From Butyrivibrio sp. INlla18 (lineage in GTDB: Bacteria; Bacillota; Clostridia; Lachnospirales; Lachnospiraceae): DNA of 64,000 nucleotides. The position numbers and the translations under genes were made by a program. Every line of letters begins with the position of its first letter. The first letter of the stretch is position 1. Under the pieces are notes generated by a model. It was not told where the DNA came from. It ran no database searches and was given only the letters and a program-made list of their open reading frames with translations. Shown one piece after another: positions 49,187-58,552 of this stretch. The stretch spans positions 179,367 to 243,366 of the forward strand of contig NZ_FMXK01000007.1 in the NCBI RefSeq assembly GCF_900103635.1, given 5' to 3'.

Positions 49187-50107
49187 TTATTCTCCTTTAT
49201 TGTTTGCTGCTACAACAGCTGCAAGTGCGATAGAATTAACCTTTACTTCTACAGAATCAGATCTTGATGTAAGAATAACTGGAGCCTTTGTACCTGTAAG
49301 GATGTTACCATTCTTAACAGTTGCAAGTCTTACGATAGTCTTGTATGTAAGGTTTCCAGCGTGAATATCTGGGAAAAGAAGGATGTCGGCATCGCCTACG
49401 ATCTTTCTGTCAAGAGCGCCAGCCTTGTGCTTAGCAGCTTCTGGATCGATAGCAAGATCCATAGAAAGAGGTCCATCAACGATACAATTCTTGATCTCAC
49501 CCACTTCGTTAAGTCTTGTAAGCTCTGCTGCCTCAACAGTAACAGGCATCTTAGGATTAACAACTTCTACTGCTGCAAGTGGAGCAACCTTAGGGCAATC
49601 AACGCCGCAAGCTCTTGCAACATCTACTGTATATTCAATGATGACTTTCTTGTCTTCAAGTGTTGGATATGGCATGAAAGCAACGTCTGTAAGGAATAAA
49701 AGACGATTGATACCAGGAATCTCAAACACACAAACGTGTGAAAGAGGACGACCTGTACGAAGACCAACTTCCTTATCAAGTACGCTCTTAAGGAAATCCT
49801 TTGACTCAAGGGCACCCTTCATGTAGATATCAGCCTTGCCGCTTGATACAAGTGAAACTGCTGTACGAGCAGCCTCGATCGTATCCTTAACATCGATGAT
49901 CTCGTAGTCATCAAGGTTCATTCCAACCTCTTTTGCCTTCTCCTCGATCAGCTCCTTGTCACCAACAAGGATAGAATCAACGATTCCTCTCTCCTTAGCA
50001 ACCTTAACTGCCTCAAGTACGTGTGTGTCCTGTGCTACAGCAACAGACATCTTCTTGGTACTAGCAGTCTTGAGCTTAGCTAAAATGTCATCAAAGTTCT
50101 TACTCAT
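49187..50107 (-). CDS. ptb: Phosphate butyryltransferase
   Basis: 306 residues from ATG 50107 with GGAGG nine bases upstream (the frame is open to 50179, unsupported by a site). PTA/PTB-family features include DIYMKGALESKDFLKSVLD, GRPLSHVCVFEIPG and DILLFPDIHAGNLTYKT. It makes butyryl phosphate from butyryl-CoA. Paired with buk, so the cell ends butyrate synthesis by substrate-level phosphorylation. Confidence 0.94.
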   Translation of the reverse strand: MSKNFDDILAKLKTASTKKMSVAVAQDTHVLEAVKVAKERGIVDSILVGDKELIEEKAKEVGMNLDDYEIIDVKDTIEAARTAVSLVSSGKADIYMKGALESKDFLKSVLDKEVGLRTGRPLSHVCVFEIPGINRLLFLTDVAFMPYPTLEDKKVIIEYTVDVARACGVDCPKVAPLAAVEVVNPKMPVTVEAAELTRLNEVGEIKNCIVDGPLSMDLAIDPEAAKHKAGALDRKIVGDADILLFPDIHAGNLTYKTIVRLATVKNGNILTGTKAPVILTSRSDSVEVKVNSIALAAVVAANNKGE

Positions 50108-50146
50108 GATAAAAAACCTCCGTTTTAATTGTTCAATCGAAATATG

Positions 50147-50192
50147 AAAAAAGAGTGTTAAACTCTCGCCATATGACAAAAGTTTAACACTC
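50147..50192 (-). terminator. Terminator-like hairpin upstream of ptb
   Basis: The perfect 11-bp stem GAGTGTTAAAC/GTTTAACACTC followed by six T on the minus strand lies 40 bases before the ptb start and 55 bases after the thioesterase stop. No promoter fits between the hairpin and ptb, so it may attenuate ptb-buk instead of simply ending the thioesterase transcript. Confidence 0.65.
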
Positions 50193-50246
50193 CGAACTTA
50201 CAATTACAATATTTTTACCAACTTTTCATACTATAAAAAAGAATTT

Positions 50247-50753
50247 TTAGAAGCCTTCCATTCTGCGCTGTTTACGAAGCTCGCGTCTCTTGATAGCCCC
50301 TCCCCACTCAGCCTTCTCATTTTCTGTTTTGACATTAAGTCCATAAGGCACTGTACATGGTGTTCCGTCGTGGTCAATGCATACTTCTGTGAGGTAAGCC
50401 CTGTTAAGAACGTGTCTCATACCAGTCTTAACATCCTCAACATAAGTATCTACGCGAACCTCCATAGAAGTCTTGCCCACATATGTGATCTTGCCGATCA
50501 TAACAAGCACATCTCCAAGAAGTGCTCCCTGCTTGAACTGCATGTTATCAATTGCTGCTGTTGCGATAGGATTGCCTGAATGTCTCATGGCAACTGTACC
50601 TGCAACCTCATCTATCCACGCCATAAGCGTTCCGCCAAAAAGTCTGTTCTCAGCGTTGATATCGCCGTACTTAACGACCTTGGTCCACTCTGTTATTGAA
50701 TCCTCTACATTTTTGTTTGCAATCTGTTTGTCAACGTGAAAAACCTTGCCCAT
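50247..50753 (-). CDS. Acyl-CoA thioesterase, hotdog fold
   Basis: 168 residues from ATG 50753 with GGAGG upstream (the open frame begins at TTG 50768). YGDINAENRLFGGTLMAWIDEVAGTVAMRH is the hotdog acyl-CoA thioesterase signature (YciA/BFIT type), and KTSMEVRVDTYVED completes the sheet. It hydrolyses acyl-CoA to free acid and CoA. Proximity to ptb-buk suggests a role in short-chain acyl-CoA turnover (inference). Confidence 0.85.
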   Translation of the reverse strand: MGKVFHVDKQIANKNVEDSITEWTKVVKYGDINAENRLFGGTLMAWIDEVAGTVAMRHSGNPIATAAIDNMQFKQGALLGDVLVMIGKITYVGKTSMEVRVDTYVEDVKTGMRHVLNRAYLTEVCIDHDGTPCTVPYGLNVKTENEKAEWGGAIKRRELRKQRRMEGF

Positions 50754-50900
50754 ACCTTGCACCTCCAAAGTGAGTTTAATACTTTCTCTACATATAATTT
50801 TACCCTAAAAGTGCCATTGTTTCCATGAAAATTACCAGTCTTTATGTTAGTATATATTTAGCTTGGTAAAAAAGCTAACGATACAAGTGGAGAACAACAA

Positions 50901-51923
50901 ATGTCCAAAATAAGCTTCATTATCCCAGTTTACAATACAGCTAAATACTTAGATAAGTGCATGGAGTCTGTCTTAAACCAGACTCTTTCAGATATAGAGA
51001 TCATCCTAGTTGACGACGGCTCAACAGACGGCGTAACTCCCAAGATGTGCGATGACTACGCAGCCAAAGACTCCCGCGTAAACGTCATCCACAAAGAAAA
51101 CGGCGGTCTCATGTCAGCCTGGATCTGCGGTTCCAAAGCTGCTACTTCAGATTATCTTTGCTACGTTGACAGCGATGACTGGGTAGATACTGAAATGGCT
51201 GAGTCTCTCTATGCTCTCACCGACAGTTCTTTTGCCACATCAGAGATCATCGCAAGTAATTATATAGTTGAAAAAAATAACGAAAGAAGAAAAGAAACTC
51301 AGGCCCTAAAGCCTGGTGTTTACTATAGAGAGGACCTTGATAAGATCTGCACAGGGCTCCTTGGGGCAGAGGTTCGCCCAGTTACCATGTCAAGGTGCAT
51401 GAAGCTCATATCCAAAGAGCTCCTATTAAATAATCTCAAATACTGCAACACCGACATCTCCATGAGCGAAGACGTAAACATCACTCTTCCATGCCTTTGC
51501 GACTGCCAGCGCCTTGTAATTACCAAAGATAGCTACTTCTACCACTACAGACTTGTGGGAGAGTCCATTGTTCACAGCTATAACCCCAAACTCTTATCAA
51601 ACCTTGAACTCACAGACAAGACCTTTAGAGAGATCCTTAATGATAAAAAAGTTGACGGCGCCGATGCGCAGATGGACAGAGAGTTCATCATCATGCTCCT
51701 TGTGATCCTCAAAAATGAGCTTCGCTGCCCAGAAAAAGATACTGCTGCCCGCGTCAAAAAGATCTTCCTAAGACCTGACATCAGAAAAAAAGTGACATCC
51801 ACCAAAGTAGATGTCACCTCAAAGGCTAATAAATTATTATATTACTGCATCAAGCATCCAAATCCTGCAGTAGTAGCCGTAACAAAAGCCATCATCACAG
51901 CTTACGACCGAAAGACCAACTAA
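50901..51923 (+). CDS. Glycosyltransferase family 2
   Basis: 340 residues. ISFIIPVYNTAKYLDKCMES, ILVDDGSTDGVTPKMCDDYA and CYVDSDDW (the DxD metal site) are a complete GT-A catalytic region. The helical C-terminal part has no membrane segment. It starts at ATG 50901 after GTGGAG. It stands alone, so the acceptor cannot be inferred. It converges on sdaAA across a shared terminator. Confidence 0.9.
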   Translation: MSKISFIIPVYNTAKYLDKCMESVLNQTLSDIEIILVDDGSTDGVTPKMCDDYAAKDSRVNVIHKENGGLMSAWICGSKAATSDYLCYVDSDDWVDTEMAESLYALTDSSFATSEIIASNYIVEKNNERRKETQALKPGVYYREDLDKICTGLLGAEVRPVTMSRCMKLISKELLLNNLKYCNTDISMSEDVNITLPCLCDCQRLVITKDSYFYHYRLVGESIVHSYNPKLLSNLELTDKTFREILNDKKVDGADAQMDREFIIMLLVILKNELRCPEKDTAARVKKIFLRPDIRKKVTSTKVDVTSKANKLLYYCIKHPNPAVVAVTKAIITAYDRKTN

Positions 51924-51935
51924 CAATTGGTCTTT
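51911..51935. terminator. Shared terminator of GT2 and sdaAA
   Basis: The perfect 9-bp stem AAAGACCAA/TTGGTCTTT with a T-rich run on the + side; it contains the GT2 stop codon. Confidence 0.75.
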
Positions 51936-51936
51936 T

Positions 51937-52824
51937 TTATTTATTTGATCCAAAAACCTTTTCTTTTAACTTCTTGCCAGTAGGTGTTCCAGCAAGTCCG
52001 CCAACTGCGGTTTCCTTAAGAGCTGGCACCATAGCATCTCCAACTTCCTTCATGGCATCAAGGCATTCATCCACAGGAATCTTAGCTTTGATACCAGCAA
52101 GAGCCATATCTGCGCTAGAAAAAGCTATCATAAGGCCTGACACATTTCTTTTGATGCAAGGAATCTCAACAAGGCCTGCCACAGGGTCACACACAAGTCC
52201 CATCTGGCTTGATATCGCCATAGCACAAGCATCTGCGCACTGCGCCGGTGTTCCTCCCATAAGTTCCACAAGAGCTGCTGCCGCCATAGCTGCCGCACTT
52301 CCGCACTCCGCCTGACATCCGCCGTTTGCTCCAGCGATGCTAGCTCTATTTGCGATCACCATTCCGAAGGCTCCCGCTGTGAAAAGAGACATGATAACGT
52401 CTTTTTTGTCATAGCCCCTGTCCTCATACAAAGTAACAAGGCATCCTGGCAAAATACCGCAGCTTCCCGCTGTAGGAGTAGCAACGATCTTGCCCATAGA
52501 GGCGTTACAGCCAGCAACAGAAAGAGCTCTTCCCATAGCCTTGGTCATAAGCTCGCCGCTAAGGCCTCCTCCAGTTCTCTGAACATACTCGTTCATAAGA
52601 AAGCCCTCGCCACCAGTAAGTCCTGACATAGAGCGCTGGTTCTTTTTAGATCCCTCGTTTACAGACTCCACCATAATATCAAAGTCTGTAGCCATCTTAT
52701 CCAAAAGCTTTGAAGGCTCTTTTTCCATGCTCTTTGCCTGGTCTTCCAGCACAAGCTCGCTTATTTTTATATTTCTTTTCTCTGCTTCGCTCACAAGCTC
52801 AGCAATAGTCTCATACTTTAACAT
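51937..52824 (-). CDS. sdaAA: L-serine dehydratase, iron-sulfur type, alpha subunit
   Basis: 295 residues. CNASMGKIVATPTAGSCGI carries conserved cysteines of the [4Fe-4S] site, followed by GGCQAECGSAAAM and CDPVAGLVEIPCIKRN. It deaminates L-serine to pyruvate with the beta subunit encoded just upstream, as in Bacillus and Clostridium two-subunit enzymes. The gap to sdaAB is eight bases. Confidence 0.95.
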   Translation of the reverse strand: MLKYETIAELVSEAEKRNIKISELVLEDQAKSMEKEPSKLLDKMATDFDIMVESVNEGSKKNQRSMSGLTGGEGFLMNEYVQRTGGGLSGELMTKAMGRALSVAGCNASMGKIVATPTAGSCGILPGCLVTLYEDRGYDKKDVIMSLFTAGAFGMVIANRASIAGANGGCQAECGSAAAMAAAALVELMGGTPAQCADACAMAISSQMGLVCDPVAGLVEIPCIKRNVSGLMIAFSSADMALAGIKAKIPVDECLDAMKEVGDAMVPALKETAVGGLAGTPTGKKLKEKVFGSNK

Positions 52825-52832
52825 AAATTCCG

Positions 52833-53501
52833 TTAAATCCTTCTGATCAAAATTGCATTTGTGACATGTTCGATCTGTCTGATGTCATCCACCAGTGTCT
52901 CCGGCGGCTGATTGTCGATCTCAATAGTCATGATGGCATCTCCACCCTTCTCCTGTCTTGAAAGATGGAAATTTGAAATATTAAGATCTGCATGTTCCCA
53001 GTGCATAAGGTTCGTAACCCCTGCAATTACGCCAGGTTTGTCCTCATGCATTACTAAAAGCGTATTGTTGTCGCCATTAAACTCAACGGACATGCCATTG
53101 ATCTGATTTACAAGGATATTACCTCCGCCGATGCTGGCTCCCTGCATGACTCCCTCGGTGCCATCAGTGAGGTAATAATGGATCTTGGCAGTATTGGGAT
53201 GCGCACCCTTTAGATCCTCCTTGATAAAAGAGTAATCGATCCCCTTTTCATCAGCGATAGTAAGAGCATCTCTGATCTCAGGAGAATAGCTCTTGTATCC
53301 CATGATTCCTGCAAGGAGGGCTCTGTCTGTGCCGTGTCCTTTGTAAGTTCTGGCAAAAGAACCTGAGAGCACAATCTCAACCTTTTTTAGCTGCCTGTCA
53401 TCTATTAACTTATTAACTACTCGGCCCAGTCTCACAGCTCCTGCTGTATGCGAACTTGAAGGTCCTATCATAACTGGTCCGATTATGTCAAAAACATTCA
53501 T
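52833..53501 (-). CDS. sdaAB: L-serine dehydratase, iron-sulfur type, beta subunit
   Basis: 222 residues from ATG 53501 (an open frame from TTG 53522 abuts the lipoprotein gene). MNVFDIIGPVMIGPSSSHTA is the conserved N-terminus, and the C-terminal 75 residues form an ACT domain (TNLMHWEHADLNISNFHLSR) that may bind serine. It partners SdaAA. Confidence 0.95.
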   Translation of the reverse strand: MNVFDIIGPVMIGPSSSHTAGAVRLGRVVNKLIDDRQLKKVEIVLSGSFARTYKGHGTDRALLAGIMGYKSYSPEIRDALTIADEKGIDYSFIKEDLKGAHPNTAKIHYYLTDGTEGVMQGASIGGGNILVNQINGMSVEFNGDNNTLLVMHEDKPGVIAGVTNLMHWEHADLNISNFHLSRQEKGGDAIMTIEIDNQPPETLVDDIRQIEHVTNAILIRRI

Positions 53502-53522
53502 CCTGTAAAAACCTTTTTTCAA

Positions 53523-54629
53523 TTATTTTGCTAAAGATGAAAGTGGTGTGTAATCAAATCTCACGTACTTGCTTGTGTCTGCAACTCTGTTGTTGTAGTC
53601 TTCCTCAGTTACGTTTTCCCACTCTTCCCCGTCATATGTGATAAACCAAGGCTGAGCTTCGTTTTCATAGCCGTCGTACTTGGTTCCCCACTGAAGAGTC
53701 ATCTCTGTTGTATTGTAATCAAGATTGTAAACCATGATTCCGCTTTCAGCTGCGCCGCCAGAAAACTCATTTGCGATAAATGCGCTATCATATACATAAT
53801 ATCTGTTTCGGGCTGATCCGCTGACTACAAGCTGTGGCTGTCTGTTAACTACTGTATAGATATCATAGACAACGCCCTTAAAGTCGCCTTCTGCAATCTC
53901 TCCAACGAAGAGTTCATCTACACCGTCAAGGTTTACATCAAGATAAGCAAATCCAATTCTATCACCTGGATTACCTTCTGAAAAGGTAGCAACTTCATAA
54001 AACTGAGGGCTCATGTTTTCCTCTTCAAGCTTGTTTGCATCCCATCCTTCTGAAACAGCCTTTACATACTTATCAAGCACGTCTCCGTAGAGGTCTTCGC
54101 CGTGTATACCAGCGCCGTATTCAAAGGTTCCGCCGTTAACAGCCTGAATTGTCTTGCAGATATCTTTTTCTGCATCGGCAATCTTCTTGTAATCTTCCGG
54201 CATAGAATAGGATTTATTGTAATCCCACTGAACTTCTGAAGGATAGCCTACAACCACGTCGTAGTCCTTACCGTCAGCGGAAACAAGCTCTCCAATCTTG
54301 ATCTGTGGTCCTCCTGCATAGTCAGGAGTAACTTCTCTTACCCAAACATAAAACTCAAGTCCGCCAAATCCGGCGTCTTCGCCTTCCTTATAGATTATAG
54401 AAAGTCTATCAGGCTCATTTTCTACTCTGTATATTCCTTCAAACTCTGCAGGAACTGTCAGTTGAATGAAATCGTTAGCAAAAGAGCTGCCTTCTTCCTG
54501 TACCTGCGTTTGCGCTTCCGAAGATTCTTTTTCCGTAGGCTCTACATCTGCATTTGTACCGCCTGACATTCCGCAGGCAGTTGTCAAAACAGTTACCAGT
54601 GTCAAAACAATCCAAATATTCTTTTTCAT
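53523..54629 (-). CDS. Putative lipoprotein with calcium-loop-like motif
   Basis: 368 residues with a signal peptide (residues 1-18) and the lipobox-like VLTTAC followed by GMSGGT. A Glu/Thr-rich linker precedes a soluble domain containing AYLDVNLDGVDELFVGE, a calcium-loop (FG-GAP/dockerin-like) motif also seen in the first protein of the window. It is divergent from the xylanase gene and may share its control region. Function unknown. Confidence 0.7.
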   Translation of the reverse strand: MKKNIWIVLTLVTVLTTACGMSGGTNADVEPTEKESSEAQTQVQEEGSSFANDFIQLTVPAEFEGIYRVENEPDRLSIIYKEGEDAGFGGLEFYVWVREVTPDYAGGPQIKIGELVSADGKDYDVVVGYPSEVQWDYNKSYSMPEDYKKIADAEKDICKTIQAVNGGTFEYGAGIHGEDLYGDVLDKYVKAVSEGWDANKLEEENMSPQFYEVATFSEGNPGDRIGFAYLDVNLDGVDELFVGEIAEGDFKGVVYDIYTVVNRQPQLVVSGSARNRYYVYDSAFIANEFSGGAAESGIMVYNLDYNTTEMTLQWGTKYDGYENEAQPWFITYDGEEWENVTEEDYNNRVADTSKYVRFDYTPLSSLAK

Positions 54630-54733
54630 GTTTCTCTCTCCTCATATGGTTTTATGTTTACCAACACAATTCTATTATACGTTTAATTTGTACCTATGAC
54701 AAAATTAGCAATTTGTATCAACCGGTTAACAAG

Positions 54734-54762
54734 TTGTGGTTAGTGGATAGCGCCCCTATACT
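54734..54762 (+). promoter_or_regulatory. Xylanase promoter
   Basis: TTGTGG (54734-54739), a 17-base spacer and TATACT (54757-54762), 47 bases before the GH10 start. GGGAGG precedes the ATG. Confidence 0.65.
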
Positions 54763-54808
54763 GTATATTTTATTAAAAGCAAAAAACTACTGACTTTGGG
54801 AGGCTAAC

Positions 54809-56086
54809 ATGAAAATAAAAACTCTTTTATCAGGTGCTCTGATAGTCACGCTCCTTGCAGGATGTGCAAGCTCTGCCGTGACAAATACTGATCCAAGTAC
54901 AAACGTAAGCGCTACTGAAAGTACAAGTATAGAAGAAAGCGCCAACGAAATCTCTGCTACAGAAGCTTCAAGTTCAGAGGAATCTGCTGATGTGCAGGCA
55001 GAATACACTGACTATGCCCCATTAAAAGACCTATGCAGTGATTACTTTACTCTTGGGGTAGGAATAAACGGAAGTAGCCTTGAAAACCAGACCTTAAATC
55101 TTCCTCACTACATGGAAATGTGCGAGTATCACTTTAACAGCTGCACCATGACAAACCTTATGAAGAGCTGCTACATTCTTGATCAGTTCGGCTCTCAGGC
55201 AAATCTCAAAGATGGAAATGAAGAACCTGCTCTTAACTTTGCTTCCATCGATCCTACTTTAAAATGGTGTCAGGAACATGGCATGAAAATGCGCGGTCAT
55301 ACTCTCGTATGGCATACACAAGCTCCAAACTGGTTCTTTAGAGAAGGCTATACAGACGAAGGCGAATATGTGGATAAAGACACTATGCTCCTTAGAATGG
55401 AAAGCTATATTAAGCAGCTGGTAACTCATGTTCAGGAAGAATATCCTGGTGTTGTTTATTGCTGGGACGTTGTAAATGAAGCTGTAGAGCCAGATGCCTG
55501 TGACCCTGACAGTTACTTTAAATGCAGAGTAAAAACTGGCGATGATCCAAATCCATGGTATGAGACCATAGGCGAAGACTATGTTGAAATGGCATTTACC
55601 TACGCCAGAAAATACGTAACTGATGGAGCAAAGCTCTTTTACAATGATTACAATACCTATCAGGAACCAAAGACTGAAGGCATTTACGCTCTCTGTAGCC
55701 ACCTCAAAGAAAAAGGTCTCATCGACGGCATTGGAATGCAGGGCTACTGGGGAATCGATTATCCTAAGGACTCCGCCATCAAAAAAGCTATCGAAAAGTT
55801 CGCAGAGCTTGACCTTGAGATTCACGTAACTGAGCTTTCTATTGGAATTGAAAATGAGACCCAGGCCCTCATTGATAAACAGGGTGAACGATATGGCGAA
55901 GTATTTAAGCTTCTTCATGACATGGATAAAGAAGCTGGCGGCCCAGCAAACATCACTAATGTAACATTATTTGGACTTGTGGACCACTACAGAGACGGTG
56001 ATACAACAAATACTCGAATCTTTGATATGAACTACGATCCTAAACCAGCTTATTTCAAGATAAAAGAGGCTATGGAGAACTACTGA
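54809..56086 (+). CDS. Endo-1,4-beta-xylanase, GH10, lipoprotein
   Basis: 425 residues. Signal peptide with lipobox LLAGC (Cys at residue 19), a Ser/Glu/Thr-rich linker to about residue 65, then one GH10 barrel. HTLVWHTQ is the substrate-cleft motif; WDVVNEAV contains the acid/base Glu224 and IHVTELSI the nucleophile Glu342. No carbohydrate-binding module is present. It cleaves xylan at the cell surface, which fits a rumen or gut fibre degrader. Confidence 0.95.
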   Translation: MKIKTLLSGALIVTLLAGCASSAVTNTDPSTNVSATESTSIEESANEISATEASSSEESADVQAEYTDYAPLKDLCSDYFTLGVGINGSSLENQTLNLPHYMEMCEYHFNSCTMTNLMKSCYILDQFGSQANLKDGNEEPALNFASIDPTLKWCQEHGMKMRGHTLVWHTQAPNWFFREGYTDEGEYVDKDTMLLRMESYIKQLVTHVQEEYPGVVYCWDVVNEAVEPDACDPDSYFKCRVKTGDDPNPWYETIGEDYVEMAFTYARKYVTDGAKLFYNDYNTYQEPKTEGIYALCSHLKEKGLIDGIGMQGYWGIDYPKDSAIKKAIEKFAELDLEIHVTELSIGIENETQALIDKQGERYGEVFKLLHDMDKEAGGPANITNVTLFGLVDHYRDGDTTNTRIFDMNYDPKPAYFKIKEAMENY

Positions 56087-56101
56087 TTTTTTTACATAAA
56101 G

Positions 56102-56144
56102 AAATGCCTAAGCAGTGGATGTTATCCTTCCTGCTTAGGCATTT
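56102..56144. terminator. Terminator between xylanase and Nudix genes
   Basis: A perfect 14-bp stem AAATGCCTAAGCAG with its complement (56131-56144), with T's on the + side; convergent genes share it. Confidence 0.88.
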
Positions 56145-56146
56145 TC

Positions 56147-57052
56147 TTATAAGTTCTTTTCTTTGACCATTTTAAGAGCCCTTAATGACGCCAGTTCATC
56201 TTCATTAAATGAATATAGCTCTTCTCTGCTGATCCACTTAAAGTCAATAGTTTCTCCTTTTTGAAGTACCACGCTATCTTTTTTAGCATCAGTTTCACAG
56301 AAATAAATCACATAAAGAGACCTGTTTTCATCTTGTACAACTCTTCCAATCTCTTCTATTTTCCCTGTGACACCTGTTTCTTCTGAAAGCTCTCTTTTAG
56401 CGGCGCCTAAAGGTTCCTCACCTTTAAGAGCTGACCCACCTGCTGTAAACTCCCATTGTCCGCCATGCATTTTCTTAAAATCACGCTGCATCATAAGATA
56501 AGTGCCATCAACATGCTTAACCGCTATATCTACAACAAGATGATACTGTCCCTCAGGAATTCCCTCGCCTCTTACAAGAGTCTCCCCTGGTATCCTTGTA
56601 AAATCTCTGTTATAAGCATCCCAAAGCTCTATTCCCTTTATGTGCTCTTTGATATACTTGTCTGCTGCCTTTAAGATATTTCTAACTCCATCATATTCAA
56701 GAGTCTTAAGCGCATCCTCAAGATTAAGAACCTTGATAGATCTAACTTCATCAGGCCTTACAATACAAGGCTCTTCATCCAGGTACTCAGCAAGAAAATA
56801 TACGATCTGCCTTGTAACATCAGGTCTCTCATTTGGCACATATTCATCAACCATCCTAAAATTCTGGATAAGGTCAAGCTCAAGTCCTGTCTCTTCCTTT
56901 ATCTCACGGATTGCTGTCTGTTCCTCATTTTCACCCTCTTCAACATGTCCCTTGGGAAGGCTATGAAATCCTGAATCTTCCTCGACTATCACGTAAAAGA
57001 TCTGTTCTCTTCGTATAGTAAAAACAATTGCCCCGCATGACTTCTCTATCAT
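56147..57052 (-). CDS. Double-domain Nudix hydrolase
   Basis: 301 residues with two complete Nudix boxes, G-x5-E-x7-REUxEExGU: residues 35-57 (GHVEEGE...REIKEETGL) and 206-228 (GSALKGE...RELSEETGV). The first domain resembles Ap4A hydrolase/diphosphatase-like proteins and the second an IPP isomerase/ADP-ribose-like Nudix with QWEFTAGG. Tandem Nudix domains in one chain are uncommon. Substrates are unknown. Confidence 0.88.
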   Translation of the reverse strand: MIEKSCGAIVFTIRREQIFYVIVEEDSGFHSLPKGHVEEGENEEQTAIREIKEETGLELDLIQNFRMVDEYVPNERPDVTRQIVYFLAEYLDEEPCIVRPDEVRSIKVLNLEDALKTLEYDGVRNILKAADKYIKEHIKGIELWDAYNRDFTRIPGETLVRGEGIPEGQYHLVVDIAVKHVDGTYLMMQRDFKKMHGGQWEFTAGGSALKGEEPLGAAKRELSEETGVTGKIEEIGRVVQDENRSLYVIYFCETDAKKDSVVLQKGETIDFKWISREELYSFNEDELASLRALKMVKEKNL

Positions 57053-57094
57053 GTAACCACCTCATTATTCTGTCATCTCTGATTAGTTAAAGTG

Positions 57095-57913
57095 TCAAAT
57101 TTCAATTATTTTACCAACCTGTAACTGTTCAAGCTTCTCTCCAAGAATATCTTTAAGAATATGATAAGCTCTATTCATGGTGCAATGACCAGTACAAACG
57201 TAATCAATACCAGTGCTGATTATACCCTCAGCAAGAGTCTTTATCTCCTCTTCTGATTTATTGTATAAATGGAAACCTCCAATAAGTCCATAGATATGCT
57301 TGTCAGGAAAAGTCTCTTTTACTTCGTTTATGATATTAACAGCTCCGCCATGGGAACAGCTGTTGATGATCACAAGCCCCTTATCAGTATCAATTACTAC
57401 GCTCTGCTCATGAGAGAAATCATCTGGCTTCCAGCCCTTCTTTGTACGAACATACATCATCTCTCTTTTGCCAATAGCTTCAAGCCCAGGAGTCTTGTGA
57501 GGTATAAGATAAACTCCATCGCAAAGCTTGTAATCACCTGATACAAATGCAAGTCTATCTGGATTTCTCTTGATAATATGTCTTGGAAGGCCAATATAAC
57601 AGTAGAAAATAAACTTCTTGTGGTAGCAATTCTCCGCTGCTGACTCTCTTAAATAAAACTTTGCCTTATCATTGTGATCAAAGAAATACTGAAGGCCATT
57701 AGAGTGATCATAATGAGCATGACTGATAGCACCAAAGTCTACATCAGCTATATCAAGTCCAAGCTTTTCCATATTCTTTGCAAAAAGATTAGATGCTCCC
57801 GTGTCTATAAGAACATTATTGTCTCCGCACTTGGCATGAATGCAAAGTCCCCATTCTCCCTGCAGATCTTCATTTGAAATATTATCAACAACTACTGTAA
57901 GTTTCGTCTCCAT
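57095..57913 (-). CDS. MBL-fold metallo-hydrolase
   Basis: 272 residues from ATG 57913 with GAGGGG upstream (the frame is open to 57982). SHAHYDHSNGL is the HxHxDH zinc motif; NSCSHGGAVNII and CTGHCTMN supply the later ligands. The layout matches archaeal/bacterial dihydropteroate-type MBL proteins annotated as ribofuranosylaminobenzene 5'-phosphate synthase-like, but the true substrate is not known. Confidence 0.85.
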   Translation of the reverse strand: METKLTVVVDNISNEDLQGEWGLCIHAKCGDNNVLIDTGASNLFAKNMEKLGLDIADVDFGAISHAHYDHSNGLQYFFDHNDKAKFYLRESAAENCYHKKFIFYCYIGLPRHIIKRNPDRLAFVSGDYKLCDGVYLIPHKTPGLEAIGKREMMYVRTKKGWKPDDFSHEQSVVIDTDKGLVIINSCSHGGAVNIINEVKETFPDKHIYGLIGGFHLYNKSEEEIKTLAEGIISTGIDYVCTGHCTMNRAYHILKDILGEKLEQLQVGKIIEI

Positions 57914-58020
57914 AACTTTCCCCTCGTTTTTTTCATACACCATCAGCATACCACAATATGTTCCAGTTTTACTAGCAAACAAAAAGGTACTATATATTTC
58001 TTTTCACACATATGATAACG

Positions 58021-58046
58021 TCAAAATAGAAGTACTTCTATTTTGA
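58021..58046. promoter_or_regulatory. Perfect 26-bp palindrome before the MotA-like operon
   Basis: TCAAAATAGAAGT (58021-58033) is followed without a loop by its exact complement. It lies 26 bases before the start of the MotA-like gene. The operon encodes a LuxR-type HTH protein, a candidate binder. Confidence 0.65.
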
Positions 58047-58072
58047 TATGAGAATAAAAAAGGAGAATACTA

Positions 58073-58552
58073 ATGAAAAAGAATATACGTACCGTTTTAT
58101 TGGGAGAACTTTTGCTTTTTATTGCAGTTTTTTTGATCAGCACACTTGGATCCAACTTTGGTTTTTCAGTTATGGCATGGTTTTTTGACTTGCCTTCGCT
58201 GCTAGTTATTATACTTACACTGATTCCCGGTCTCATCATCATAGGAGAGTGGAAAGATTTCTTAAAGTCTTTCTCTGTAGGAATAAAAGAATACAGGCTC
58301 CTTGAGTTAAAAAATATCATTGAAGCAGTAGGTGCTGCTCAGAAACTTGTTGTCTTTGGATCTCTGTTTGCTATCATAATATCAGCAATACTCGTTTTGG
58401 GAAATATCTCCAAGCCAGAAACAATTGGACCTAGCCTTGCTATCTGCTTCCTTGCAGGCTTTTATGCAGTTATTATAGAGTTCTTTCTTCTCCCTCTTAA
58501 GCTTAATGCTGAGCGCAAAATGAATGAAGAAATGGATATGGAAAATGATTGA
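58073..58552 (+). CDS. MotA/TolQ/ExbB-like membrane protein
   Basis: 159 residues with four hydrophobic segments. WFFDLPSLLVIILTLIPGLII matches the first conserved part of MotA (PSLLIV), and GPSLAICFLAGFYAVIIEFF corresponds to its C-terminal channel helices. The large cytoplasmic loop of MotA is reduced to about 40 residues, so this is a compact relative, not a standard stator. No MotB partner is nearby. AAAAGGAG precedes ATG. Confidence 0.65.
   Translation: MKKNIRTVLLGELLLFIAVFLISTLGSNFGFSVMAWFFDLPSLLVIILTLIPGLIIIGEWKDFLKSFSVGIKEYRLLELKNIIEAVGAAQKLVVFGSLFAIIISAILVLGNISKPETIGPSLAICFLAGFYAVIIEFFLLPLKLNAERKMNEEMDMEND

Noticed and set aside
50153..50192. Rex operator upstream of ptb
   Set aside because: The arms are GTGTTAAAC/GTTTAACAC separated by 18 bases, not the compact TTGTTAANNNNTTAACAA pattern.
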